Positions 41,963-50,160 of a stretch of 64,000 nucleotides of DNA are shown here, in pieces. The stretch is from Lachnospiraceae bacterium (GTDB lineage: Bacteria; Bacillota; Clostridia; Lachnospirales; Lachnospiraceae). Location of the stretch: positions 3,135,501 to 3,199,500 of the forward strand of contig CP107199.1 of NCBI GenBank assembly GCA_025758065.1, given 5' to 3'. Made by a program: the position numbers and the translations under genes. The notes beneath the pieces are model-generated. The model ran no database searches and had not been told where the DNA came from. It worked only from the letters and a program-made list of their open reading frames with translations. Numbering within the stretch: position 1 is the first letter of the stretch; every line of letters begins with the position of its first letter.

Positions 41963-43195
41963 ATGGAAGAACTCACATTAGAAAAATTTGAAGAGGCCTC
42001 TGAAATCGTTAAAGAGGTCACCCTGGAAACAAAACTGGTCTATAGCGAATATTTTTCTGCACAAACCGGAAATAAAGTATATTTCAAGCCGGAAAACATG
42101 CAGTATACCGGTGCTTATAAAGTAAGAGGTGCTTACTACAAGATCAGCACGCTGACAGAAGAAGAGAAGGCAAAAGGGTTGATCACCGCTTCTGCTGGAA
42201 ACCATGCACAGGGTGTTGCATATGCAGCAAAACTGGCTGGCGTTAAGGCAACCGTAGTCATGCCTACAACAACTCCCCTGATCAAGGTAAACCGCACCAA
42301 GGGCTACGGGGCAGAGGTTGTTCTTGCAGGTGATGTATTTGATGAGGCATGTGCATATGCTTATAAGCTGGCAGATGAGCATGGTTATACTTTTGTACAT
42401 CCATTTGATGACCTGGCAGTTGCAACAGGCCAGGGATCCATTGCCATGGAGATCATCAAAGAGCTTCCTACAGTAGATTATATTTTAGTCCCCATCGGCG
42501 GCGGCGGTCTCTGTACCGGCGTTTCCACTCTGGCAAAACTGTTAAATCCAAAGATCAAGGTCATTGGTGTAGAACCTGCAGGTGCTAATTGCATGCAGGA
42601 ATCTTTAAAAGAGGGACATGTATTGACCCTTCCCCAGGTAAATACCATTGCAGATGGTACTGCAGTAAAACGTCCTGGTGAGAAACTCTTCCCATACATC
42701 CAGCAGAATGTAGATGACATCATTACCATTGAAGACAGCGAATTGATCGTTGCTTTCCTGGATATGGTAGAAAATCATAAGATGATCGTAGAAAATTCAG
42801 GACTTCTTACTGTAGCTGCCTTAAAGCACTTAAATGTGGAAAAAAAGAAAATAGTTTCTATACTAAGCGGTGGAAATATGGACGTGATCACTATGTCTTC
42901 TATCGTTCAGCATGGCCTGATCCAGAGAGACAGGATCTTCACTGTATCTGTTCTCCTTCCTGATAAACCAGGCGAACTGGCAAAGGTAGCAGAACTTCTT
43001 GCAAAAGAACATGGCAATATCATCAAGCTGGAGCATAACCAGTTTATCAGCATCAACAGAAACGCTGCTGTAGAGCTTCGTATCACCATGGAAGCATTTG
43101 GTACCGACCACAAGAACCAGATCGTTACCGCTCTTACAGATGCGGGATATCGTCCAAAACTTGTAAAATTTAAAGGCGCTTACAACGAGATGTAA
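41963..43195 (+). CDS. ilvA: threonine ammonia-lyase (with C-terminal ACT domain)
   Basis: The 410-residue PLP enzyme deaminates threonine to 2-oxobutyrate. The PLP lysine is Lys53 in TGAYKVRGAYYK, the phosphate loop is VPIGGGGLCTG, and residues about 325-410 form one ACT domain (VLLPDKPGELAKVAELL). The short form with a single ACT domain is the kind often called catabolic/TdcB-like; it may feed isoleucine synthesis or propionate/ATP formation. Ribosome binding site TTAGGAGA. Confidence 0.88.
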   Translation: MEELTLEKFEEASEIVKEVTLETKLVYSEYFSAQTGNKVYFKPENMQYTGAYKVRGAYYKISTLTEEEKAKGLITASAGNHAQGVAYAAKLAGVKATVVMPTTTPLIKVNRTKGYGAEVVLAGDVFDEACAYAYKLADEHGYTFVHPFDDLAVATGQGSIAMEIIKELPTVDYILVPIGGGGLCTGVSTLAKLLNPKIKVIGVEPAGANCMQESLKEGHVLTLPQVNTIADGTAVKRPGEKLFPYIQQNVDDIITIEDSELIVAFLDMVENHKMIVENSGLLTVAALKHLNVEKKKIVSILSGGNMDVITMSSIVQHGLIQRDRIFTVSVLLPDKPGELAKVAELLAKEHGNIIKLEHNQFISINRNAAVELRITMEAFGTDHKNQIVTALTDAGYRPKLVKFKGAYNEM

Positions 43196-43210
43196 GCAAT
43201 TTTGTGAGCA

Positions 43211-43251
43211 AAAGCGTGTCTGATGGACGAAATAGAAGTCAGATGCGCTTA
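43211..43251 (+). repeat. hairpin between ilvA and the ClC gene
   Basis: AAGCGTGTCTGA pairs with TCAGATGCGCTT (two G-U/A-C type positions) around a 15-nt loop. There is no T run. I checked it against the fluoride riboswitch core and found no match. Confidence 0.45.
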
Positions 43252-43290
43252 TGTCCGTTTACAAAGGAAGTATTAGGGGAATCTGTACAA

Positions 43291-44553
43291 ATGAATCATT
43301 CTGCTGATGAAACAAGGGCTTCTTTAACTGCTAATCTGCGCTATTTTACAAAATGGAGTCTGATCGCACTTTTGATCGGAGGTATAGGAGGACTGATTGG
43401 AAGCCTGTTTTCCATGGGAGTCAGTTTTGCCACAAACTATCGTCTGGCCCATCCATGGATGCTTTATTTTCTTCCTGTTTCTGGTATTCTCATTGTATGG
43501 CTTTACCATACCTTTCACGAAGAGGGAAACCGGGGCACTAATATGGTCATTGAGTCTATTTCTTCCAATGAGCATGTTACACCGGCTACAGGACCATTGA
43601 TCTTTATTTCTACCATACTGACCCACATTGCAGGCGGTTCTTCCGGCCGTGAGGGGGCAGCCCTTCAGCTTGGTGGAAGCCTTGGAAGCCTGATCGGAAA
43701 TGTAATACATTTGGATGAAAAGGATAAAAAGATCGCAATTATGTGCGGCATGAGCGCTGTATTTTCTGCCTTATTCGGAACACCAGTGGCAGCTGCCATT
43801 TTCTCACTGGAAGTGATCAGTATCGGCGTTCTGTATTATGCTGCTTTAGTCCCCTGTATCTTTTCTTCTTTTATAGGAGTGGGGATTGCCAGGTGTATGG
43901 GCCTTCCAGGGGAACATTTTACTGTGTTGTCTATTCCGCCTGTACATATTTCAAGTGTAGGATGGATCATTTTATTAAGTGCCGTCTGTGCTGTGGTAAG
44001 TATTGTATTTTGTCTAATGCTTCACGGTGCAGAGCATACATACAAAAAACTCCTTCCCAATCCCTATGTGCGTATTCTTGCAGCCAGTGCCATTTTTATC
44101 CTTCTGACATTGCTTATAGGTACCAGAGATTACTGTGGCAGCAGTATGCCTCTCATTGAGCGCAGCATGGAAGGTGAGATCAGATATGAGGCTTTTATCT
44201 TAAAAATGCTTTTTACTGCCATTGCCCTTGGTGCCGGCTTTAAGGGCGGTGAGATCGTGCCTACTTTGTGTGTAGGCGCTACGCTCGGCTGTGCTTTTGG
44301 TGAGATCACCGGTTTTGCCCCCTCTCTATGTGCAGCCTGCGCTATGACTGCCATGTTTGCAGGTGTGACCAACTGCCCGATCACTTCTTTAGTGATCGCA
44401 CTGGAGCTGTTTGGGTATGAGGGAATGGAATATTATTCTATTGCCATTGCTGTTTCTTTTGCTTTATCCGGCTATTATGGACTGTATGCCAGCCAGAAAT
44501 TCGTATATTCCAAAACAAAAACAGAATTTATCAACCGCAGGTCTAATAAATAA
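43291..44553 (+). CDS. ClC-family anion channel/antiporter
   Basis: The 420-residue membrane protein has about ten hydrophobic segments and the ClC filter motifs: GTNMVIESI (in place of GSGIP), GSSGREGAALQLGG with the gating glutamate, and GAGFKGGEIVPTLCVGATLG. The methionine in the first motif recalls fluoride-type ClC antiporters, but I cannot prove it, and no fluoride riboswitch is visible. I use ATG 43291 (MNHSAD); the frame extends to 43204 but the upstream part looks non-coding and overlaps a hairpin. Confidence 0.85.
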   Translation: MNHSADETRASLTANLRYFTKWSLIALLIGGIGGLIGSLFSMGVSFATNYRLAHPWMLYFLPVSGILIVWLYHTFHEEGNRGTNMVIESISSNEHVTPATGPLIFISTILTHIAGGSSGREGAALQLGGSLGSLIGNVIHLDEKDKKIAIMCGMSAVFSALFGTPVAAAIFSLEVISIGVLYYAALVPCIFSSFIGVGIARCMGLPGEHFTVLSIPPVHISSVGWIILLSAVCAVVSIVFCLMLHGAEHTYKKLLPNPYVRILAASAIFILLTLLIGTRDYCGSSMPLIERSMEGEIRYEAFILKMLFTAIALGAGFKGGEIVPTLCVGATLGCAFGEITGFAPSLCAACAMTAMFAGVTNCPITSLVIALELFGYEGMEYYSIAIAVSFALSGYYGLYASQKFVYSKTKTEFINRRSNK

Positions 44554-44599
44554 CTGATTCTTAGCAGTCCGGTTGAATAGAAAACAGGAGATGATAAAC

Positions 44600-45151
44600 G
44601 TGAAAAAACGAAATTATATAATTTTTGTAAGCCTTACAGCAGGTCTTGTTCTTACCCAGCTTTCCGGTTGTTCTTCTTCCAAAGTGAAAGAGACCTCAGC
44701 CCAGGAAACCACAGTCGCCCCAACAGAAGCCGAAACAGCATCTATCCCGAATCCAATGGAAGAGGTGGGGAATGAGCAGGATTTTGAAGCTATGGGTGTC
44801 CATATGGTCGCTCCGGCAGACGGGGAAAATAAGCAGTTTTTTATTATAAACGGCGAGGTGGCTGAGATTTCTTTTAGTGAAAATGGAGTTTCTTATTGTT
44901 ATCGTGCTTCCAACACTGCTGAAGATTTTGCCGGTATTTTTGAGCGCTTCAAAGATGATATTCTGGTTGTAAGCTGGAAATCCGGGGATGCAGCAGGTGA
45001 AGCCCAGGTAAAAACCACAGAAAGCGGCGGAAGACTGGCATCCTGGTCCTGGGGCAGCACAGGTTATACTTTGTATACTGCATCTGATATTTCCGATGAG
45101 GACTGCACAAATATCGTGACCAATTTAATGGAATTAAGTTATCACGAATAA
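44600..45151 (+). CDS. lipoprotein of unknown function
   Basis: The 183-residue protein has a lipoprotein signal (basic MKKRNY start, hydrophobic core, lipobox LSGC) followed by a Thr/Glu-rich linker. The remaining domain contains FFIINGEVAEISFSENGVSYCYRAS, abbreviated to its start FFIINGEVAEISF, resembling the DUF4367 type only loosely. I choose GTG 44600, 9 nt after AGGAG; an ATG at 44591 is too near. It follows the ClC gene by about 45 bp. Confidence 0.7.
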   Translation: MKKRNYIIFVSLTAGLVLTQLSGCSSSKVKETSAQETTVAPTEAETASIPNPMEEVGNEQDFEAMGVHMVAPADGENKQFFIINGEVAEISFSENGVSYCYRASNTAEDFAGIFERFKDDILVVSWKSGDAAGEAQVKTTESGGRLASWSWGSTGYTLYTASDISDEDCTNIVTNLMELSYHE

Positions 45152-45184
45152 TGGGGCTAAATCACACCTGTAGGAGATTATTTT

Positions 45185-45478
45185 ATGCTTCAGTTAAAGG
45201 ATTTTATGCCTGTGAATTTCTTAAAAAAAGAAAAATACACAGGCAGCTGCAAAGGCATGCGTTTTCGCATGGAAAAATTTGAAAAAGAAGGAGCGGACGC
45301 CCCCATTCTCCGGGTCAGCGTATGGCCGGAGCCTTATAGTTTTGACTGCACACCAGAGGAAGAAAAAGAATTTTTAGAATGTTCTTTTGATGCAGATGGC
45401 ATTGCAAAGGGAGTAGACTGGATCAATGAACGGTATGAGTCAGAGCTTCCACGATGGAAAAAGGTCAGCCGTCTGTAA
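45185..45478 (+). CDS. small conserved hypothetical protein (97 residues)
   Basis: The protein (start MLQLKDFMPVNFLKKE, with GMRFRMEKFEKEG and RVSVWPEPYSFD) has mixed charged and aromatic residues and no signal or membrane segment. The ribosome binding site TAGGAGA is present 8 nt upstream. No family is recognised. It is 33 bp after the lipoprotein gene and probably cotranscribed. Confidence 0.6.
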   Translation: MLQLKDFMPVNFLKKEKYTGSCKGMRFRMEKFEKEGADAPILRVSVWPEPYSFDCTPEEEKEFLECSFDADGIAKGVDWINERYESELPRWKKVSRL

Positions 45479-45544
45479 AAATGCCAAAGTCCAGGAAAAG
45501 TTTTTTGAAAATTTCTGCTTTATTAACAAAATTTCAATTTTCTG

Positions 45545-45573
45545 TTGACATTCTATTTTTTTGCCCATATAAT
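45545..45573 (+). promoter_or_regulatory. consensus promoter upstream of the amt-PII locus
   Basis: TTGACA (45545-45550) and TATAAT (45568-45573) with 17-bp spacing, the best promoter in the window. Two terminator-like hairpins follow before the gene. Confidence 0.85.
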
Positions 45574-45584
45574 GAGCCACATAG

Positions 45585-45616
45585 AAAGCGCCGGTGCTTA
45601 ATCCCCGGTGCTTTTT
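45585..45616 (+). terminator. first terminator-like hairpin in the amt leader
   Basis: AAAGC-CCGG pairs with CCGG-GCTTT (one bulge each side) followed by TTTT. It begins within about 10 nt of the expected transcript start. Confidence 0.7.
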
Positions 45617-45660
45617 GCGCATTAAAATTAGTTTTTACGTAAGAACAGTTTTGCACAAAG

Positions 45661-45705
45661 AGGTGCATTGCCAAAGCCAGGTACCGGCGGGCAATGCACC
45701 TTTTT
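45661..45705 (+). terminator. second terminator-like hairpin in the amt leader
   Basis: AGGTGCATTGCC pairs with GGCAATGCACCT around a long GC-rich loop, followed by five T. Confidence 0.85.
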
Positions 45706-45713
45706 GCATTAAT

Positions 45714-45766
45714 ATGTTCTATCGGAGTCCCACAAGATCAGACACAGAAAGATTCCGGAAGAACAT
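45714..45766 (+). repeat. leader inverted-repeat element (53 bp) upstream of amt
   Basis: ATGTTCTATCGGAGTC at the left pairs with AGATTCCGGAAGAACAT at the right; the interior is a shortened form of the 152-158 bp copies. The right end is 9 nt before AGGAGG (45776-45781), the only member not at 10. Confidence 0.75.
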
Positions 45767-45788
45767 GTATGTATGAGGAGGCAATATT

Positions 45789-46448
45789 ATGGAATTTTCA
45801 GCAGTTAACACAATATGGGTCCTTGTAGGCGCAGCTCTGGTATTTTTCATGCAGGCTGGTTTTGCCATGGTTGAGACTGGATTTACAAGGGCGAAAAATG
45901 CAGGCAACATCATTATGAAGAACCTTATGGACTTTGCCATTGGAACCCCCCTTTACTGGATCACCGGTTTTGGTATCATGTTTGCAGGCAGCGGTGCCCT
46001 GATCGGTGGCTTCGATCCTTTTGTAAGAGGTGACTACAGTGCCATCCTTCCTGCATATCTGATCTTCCAGACTGTATTCTGTGCCACAGCAGCAACCATT
46101 GTTTCCGGTGCTATGGCAGAGCGTGCAAAATTCATTTCTTACTGTATTTACAGTGCAGTGATCAGTGCAGTTGTTTATCCTATCTCCGGTCACTGGATCT
46201 GGGGAGGTGGCTGGCTGGCCCAGTTAGGCTTCCATGATTTTGCAGGTTCTACCGCTGTTCATATGTGTGGTGGTGTTGCAGCTTTTATTGGTGCAAAGAT
46301 CCTGGGACCGAGGATCGGAAAATACGATAAAAACGGAAAGCCAAAAGCAATCCTTGGACATAGCTTAACTCTTGGCGCTTTAGGCGTATTTATCCTCTGG
46401 TTCTGCAGCTGCTGCTTCCACAAATACAGCCGGTGCCAAGCTTACTAA
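45789..46448 (+). pseudogene. amt: ammonium transporter, N-terminal half of a broken Amt-PII fusion
   Basis: The first about 205 residues are a normal Amt transporter (VFFMQAGFAMVETGF, TVFCATAATIVSGAMAER, SAVISAVVYPISGHWIWGG, HMCGGVAAFIGA). At LGVFILWF the sequence jumps, out of frame, to a Ser/Ala linker and a PII domain, and the frame ends after 12 foreign residues. About half the transporter (roughly the last five or six helices) is missing. The jump is at about 46399 in CTCTGGTTC, suggesting a deletion at microhomology. Without a correction the product should not transport ammonium. Confidence 0.85.
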
Positions 46449-46791
46449 AGTGGTCATGATCTTTAACCAGAGCCGTTTTGTAGCTTTAAAAGAAGCCCTG
46501 ACAGAGCTTGGAGTAACCGGTATGACTATAACACAGGTCATGGGCTGTGGAACCCAGAAAGGACATACCAATTATTACAGAGGTATTAAAGTAGAAGAAG
46601 CTGCCCTTCTTCCAAAGATCAAATTAGAGGTTGTAGTAAGTAAAGTACCTGTAGAAGATGTGATCTCTCTTGCAAAAAAAGTACTTTATACCGGTCACAT
46701 CGGCGACGGAAAGATCTTTGTCTATGATGTAGAAAATGTGGTAAAGGTGCGTACCGGAGAAGAGGGATATGATGCTCTTCAGTGTGATTGA
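46396..46791 (+). pseudogene. PII (GlnK-like) domain, C-terminal half of a broken Amt-PII fusion
   Basis: The +1 frame reads SGSAAAASTNTAGAKLTK, a flexible linker, then VVMIFNQSRFVALKEAL and the PII body with GVTGMTITQVMGCGTQKGH and the T-loop end region VSKVPVEDVISLAKKVLYTGHIGDGKIFVYDV. The T-loop tyrosines (TNYYRGIK) are present. No start codon with a ribosome binding site precedes it apart from an internal GTG 46450. It was most likely fused to Amt before the deletion; Amt-PII fusions are known in some bacteria. Confidence 0.75.
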
Positions 46792-46816
46792 AACCCCCTT
46801 ATAAAGTACATTTCAC

Positions 46817-46844
46817 TTGAATTTCCTCCTGTTTCATGTATAAT
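46817..46844 (+). promoter_or_regulatory. promoter of popT operon
   Basis: TTGAAT (46817-46822) and TATAAT (46839-46844) with 16-bp spacing, followed by two direct copies of CAGAAAGCTTTT and then CAGGAGGAG before the start at 46916. Confidence 0.75.
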
Positions 46845-46915
46845 GGTTCACAGAAAGCTTTTCTTAAGGCGAAAGCAGAAAGCTTTTTAACCAGCATGTT
46901 TCAGGAGGAGTTTTT

Positions 46916-47809
46916 ATGCTATTAAATGCAGTACGGGGTTTCTGCATGGCACTGGCTGACAGTGTTCCAGGTGTTTCAGGCGGAACCATTGCTTTTTTAC
47001 TTGGTTTTTATGATGAATTTATTAATTCTTTAAACGATATGATCGGAAAGGACAATACAAAGCGCAAAGCAGCCCTTATTTTTCTTATTAAACTGGGAAT
47101 TGGATGGGTCATCGGCTTTGGTGCTTCTGTTATGGTCCTTTCTTCTCTGTTTCAGGCACACATCTATGAGATCAGTTCTGTATTCCTGGGTCTTACTTTG
47201 TTTGCCATTCCCCTGGTAGTAAAAGAAGAGTGGGACAGTATACATGGAAAAGCCGGCTGCCTTATTTTTACTCTGGCCGGCACAGTTCTGGTATTTTGTA
47301 TTTCTTATTTTAATACTTCAAATAGAGACGGGATCTCTGTAAATTTTGAGCATCTGACTGTAGGCCTTGGGCTTTACCTGTTTTTTGCAGCCATGGTTGC
47401 CATTACCGCCATGGTGCTTCCGGGAATTTCCGGTTCTACCCTGCTTTTGATCTTTGGCCTTTACGTACCGGTAATCAATGCGATCCATGAATTTATGCAT
47501 TTAAACTTTTCCTATTTTCCGGTTCTTGTGATCTTTGGTCTGGGAGTGCTTACAGGCATCATTGCCATTATCAGGATCATTAAGAACTGTCTGGCTAATT
47601 ACCGTTCCCAGACTATTTATATGATTTTAGGACTGATGATCGGTTCTTTATATGCCATTATCCAGGGGCCTACAACTTTAGATGTACCGCAGCCTCCTAT
47701 GAACATTTCCACCTTCCATATTGGGTTCTTTATCCTGGGTGCTGTGATATTAGGGGCTTTGGAGTTTTTGAAAACACACCTTGAAAAACAGGATGGAGGA
47801 AGAAAATGA
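46916..47809 (+). CDS. popT: DUF368 membrane protein, polyprenyl-phosphate transporter type
   Basis: The 297-residue protein starts with the DUF368 signature FCMALADSVPGVSGGTIAFLLGFYDEF and has a matching inverted half MVLPGISGSTLLLIFGLY, with about eight membrane segments. DUF368 proteins (PopT) return undecaprenyl phosphate across the membrane for cell-wall precursor recycling. It overlaps a D-Ala-D-Ala carboxypeptidase gene by 4 bp, which fits a wall function. Confidence 0.88.
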   Translation: MLLNAVRGFCMALADSVPGVSGGTIAFLLGFYDEFINSLNDMIGKDNTKRKAALIFLIKLGIGWVIGFGASVMVLSSLFQAHIYEISSVFLGLTLFAIPLVVKEEWDSIHGKAGCLIFTLAGTVLVFCISYFNTSNRDGISVNFEHLTVGLGLYLFFAAMVAITAMVLPGISGSTLLLIFGLYVPVINAIHEFMHLNFSYFPVLVIFGLGVLTGIIAIIRIIKNCLANYRSQTIYMILGLMIGSLYAIIQGPTTLDVPQPPMNISTFHIGFFILGAVILGALEFLKTHLEKQDGGRK

Positions 47810-49461
47810 TGTTAAAACAGCTGAAACGAATGGGCTTACTGGTGCTTACCTGCGCTGTCAGCCTCTTTACTATATCCTTATGTGCTTTTGCAAAGCCGGA
47901 CTGGCCTCTTGATACAGGCTGCCAGTCAGAAGCCGGGATTGTTATGGATATGGACTCCGGAGCCGTTTTATTTGCCCAGAATATCCATGTGCAGAAATAC
48001 CCCGCCAGCATTACAAAGCTGCTTACAGCTCTGGTAGTAGTGGAAAATGCCTCCATGGATGACCAGGTAACATTCTCCCATGATGCTGTTTATAATGTAG
48101 AGGATGGAAGTGGAAATAAGCTGCAGTTAGAAGAGGGGGATGTCCTTTCTGTAAAAGACTGCCTGTATGTTATGCTCCTTCAGTCCTCTAACCAGGCTGC
48201 CAATGCACTGGCAGAGCATGTGGCAGGCAGCAGAGAAGCTTTTGCCGGCATGATGAATGAAACTGCGGCTTCTTTAGGATGCCGCGAAAGCCATTTCGTA
48301 AATCCATCTGGTTTAAATGATCCTGAGCAGCTTACTTCTGCTTACGACATGGCCCAGATCGGGTCAGCTGTTTTTAATAATCCTGCTTTATTAGAGATCT
48401 GTTCATCTACTAGTGCCACACTGCCGCCTACCATCAACAATCCAAACGGCAGGACCTATTCTATGGAGCATAAACTGGTAGTAACAGATAATTCTGAGGA
48501 TGAAAATTACTATCCAAGTGCTGTTGCGGGAAAGACAGGTTATACCTCCCTTGCCGGACAGACCTTAGTTACTTATGCCAAACAGGATGACCGCCGCCAG
48601 GTAGCTGTTACTTTAAAGAGTACCCAGAGAACCCATTATTCAGATACAAAAACCATCCTGGATTTCGGTTTTGCCCGTTTTAAAAATGTTTCTGTAGCAG
48701 AAAATGAAACTGCCTATGTAACAGGAGATGATCCTGTGACCATTGGTGATACGGCCTATAAGCCATCTGACCTGTATTTAGATGAGAAAGCAGTGATCAC
48801 TCTGCCAAATGATGCCCAGTTTTCCGATGCAGACCAGTATCTTCAGACAGAGATACCTGCAAGCCATCCTGAGGGAGCTGTAGGACGTCTTATCTATACA
48901 TACAATGACCGCCAGATCGGTGTTGCCTGGCTCTACAGCACAAATGCAGTTTCAGCCGCTGCTTCTGATGAAAGCAGCGAAAGTACAGAAAATACTGATC
49001 CTGCCGAAACAAATACTACAGATGATAATAAAAACGGTACGCCATCTGACGTGAAAGATGCAAAGAAAGATAAAAAACCTTTGAAACTGACAAAGGGTGC
49101 CTGGATCACAGTTGGAATAGTTGCAGCAGTTCTTCTGGTGGTATTGCTCATTTCCTGGATCATGATCCAGAGAAAGAAAGAAGAAGAGCGCATGCGCATC
49201 CTTCGCGAGAAGCGCCGCAAGAGACTGGCTGATATGGGATGCAGTGAAGAAGAATTTGAACGCCTTGTAAATGAGCGTAAAAATGCTTTAAAAGAACGTC
49301 CTCTGCCGGAACCGGATGAGGAAGAAATAGAAGAAGCTGAAAATGATGTCATTGAACCTTATCTGGATGAAGAGGACGAGCCAGATAAAACGTCTGAGGA
49401 AATGGATGAGATCCAGAATGACTCTTTTGAAGAAGATAACGATCCCAAGGAGGACAAGTAA
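47806..49461 (+). CDS. D-alanyl-D-alanine carboxypeptidase (low-mass penicillin-binding protein)
   Basis: The 551-residue protein has a signal sequence, the SxxK motif in PASITKLLTAL, SxN in SSNQAANAL and KTG in VAGKTGYTSLAG, a beta-rich C-terminal domain, then a membrane helix (about residues 430-448) and a long cytoplasmic tail that becomes very acidic. DacF-like enzymes trim the stem peptide. The cytoplasmic acidic tail is unusual for the family. It overlaps popT and abuts the siroheme gene (stop overlaps ATG). Confidence 0.9.
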   Translation: MMLKQLKRMGLLVLTCAVSLFTISLCAFAKPDWPLDTGCQSEAGIVMDMDSGAVLFAQNIHVQKYPASITKLLTALVVVENASMDDQVTFSHDAVYNVEDGSGNKLQLEEGDVLSVKDCLYVMLLQSSNQAANALAEHVAGSREAFAGMMNETAASLGCRESHFVNPSGLNDPEQLTSAYDMAQIGSAVFNNPALLEICSSTSATLPPTINNPNGRTYSMEHKLVVTDNSEDENYYPSAVAGKTGYTSLAGQTLVTYAKQDDRRQVAVTLKSTQRTHYSDTKTILDFGFARFKNVSVAENETAYVTGDDPVTIGDTAYKPSDLYLDEKAVITLPNDAQFSDADQYLQTEIPASHPEGAVGRLIYTYNDRQIGVAWLYSTNAVSAAASDESSESTENTDPAETNTTDDNKNGTPSDVKDAKKDKKPLKLTKGAWITVGIVAAVLLVVLLISWIMIQRKKEEERMRILREKRRKRLADMGCSEEEFERLVNERKNALKERPLPEPDEEEIEEAENDVIEPYLDEEDEPDKTSEEMDEIQNDSFEEDNDPKEDK

Positions 49462-50108
49462 TGGGATATTTTCCCTTCTATATGGATATTGAAGGAAAAC
49501 TGTGTGTCATTGCAGGAGGAGGAAAGGTTGCATACCGCAAGGTATGTGACCTGCTTCCTTTTGGTGTGTGTATCAGAGTTATTGCACTGGATTTTAACGC
49601 TGAGCTGGAAGCCTTATGCAAGGATACTTTCCGCACTCAGGGCCGTCTGCAGCTTAACAGACGGCTTTTTTCCATAGAGGATATAAAGGAGGCCGACTTT
49701 GTAATCGCTGCTTTATCAGACGAAGCTTTAAACAACCAGATCTCTGCTTACTGCCGTGAAAACAAAATACCTGTCAATGTAGTAGATGTAAAGGACAGAT
49801 GCAGTTTCATCTTCCCGTCTATGATAAAAAAAGGACCGGTAACTGTTGCTATTTCCAGTGGAGGCGCAAGCCCCGTTCTTACCAGACTTTTAAAAGACCG
49901 TATGAAACAGGTGCTGCCGGAGCAGACAGAAGGTATTGCAGAACAGCTGGGAAACCTGAGAAAAGAGATTTTTTCCCTTTTTCCGGATCTTTCCACAAAG
50001 AGAGCCGCTGTTTTTACAGAACTGGCAGAACTGGCACTGGATCAGGAGAAAACTTTAAAGGAAGATCAGATCCGGCAGATTATCCTGAAATATAGAAACC
50101 AGGAATGA
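49461..50108 (+). CDS. precorrin-2 dehydrogenase/ferrochelatase (Met8/CysG-N type)
   Basis: The 215-residue protein matches the siroheme synthase N-terminal module: NAD motif LCVIAGGGKVAYRKV, FVIAALSDEALNNQI, VNVVDVKDRCSFIFPSM and ISSGGASPVLTR. It oxidises precorrin-2 and probably inserts iron to make siroheme. The PII/Amt is not related. It starts at the last base of the carboxypeptidase stop (TAATG), so it is translationally coupled. Confidence 0.92.
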   Translation: MGYFPFYMDIEGKLCVIAGGGKVAYRKVCDLLPFGVCIRVIALDFNAELEALCKDTFRTQGRLQLNRRLFSIEDIKEADFVIAALSDEALNNQISAYCRENKIPVNVVDVKDRCSFIFPSMIKKGPVTVAISSGGASPVLTRLLKDRMKQVLPEQTEGIAEQLGNLRKEIFSLFPDLSTKRAAVFTELAELALDQEKTLKEDQIRQIILKYRNQE

Positions 50109-50160
50109 TAAAAACCAGATTTTTTTGAAAGCAACAAAATAAATTTTAACGAGGAACAAT

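Noticed and set aside
43196..43290. Fluoride riboswitch upstream of the ClC gene
   Set aside because: Only a simple hairpin is present; the crcB motif consensus is absent.
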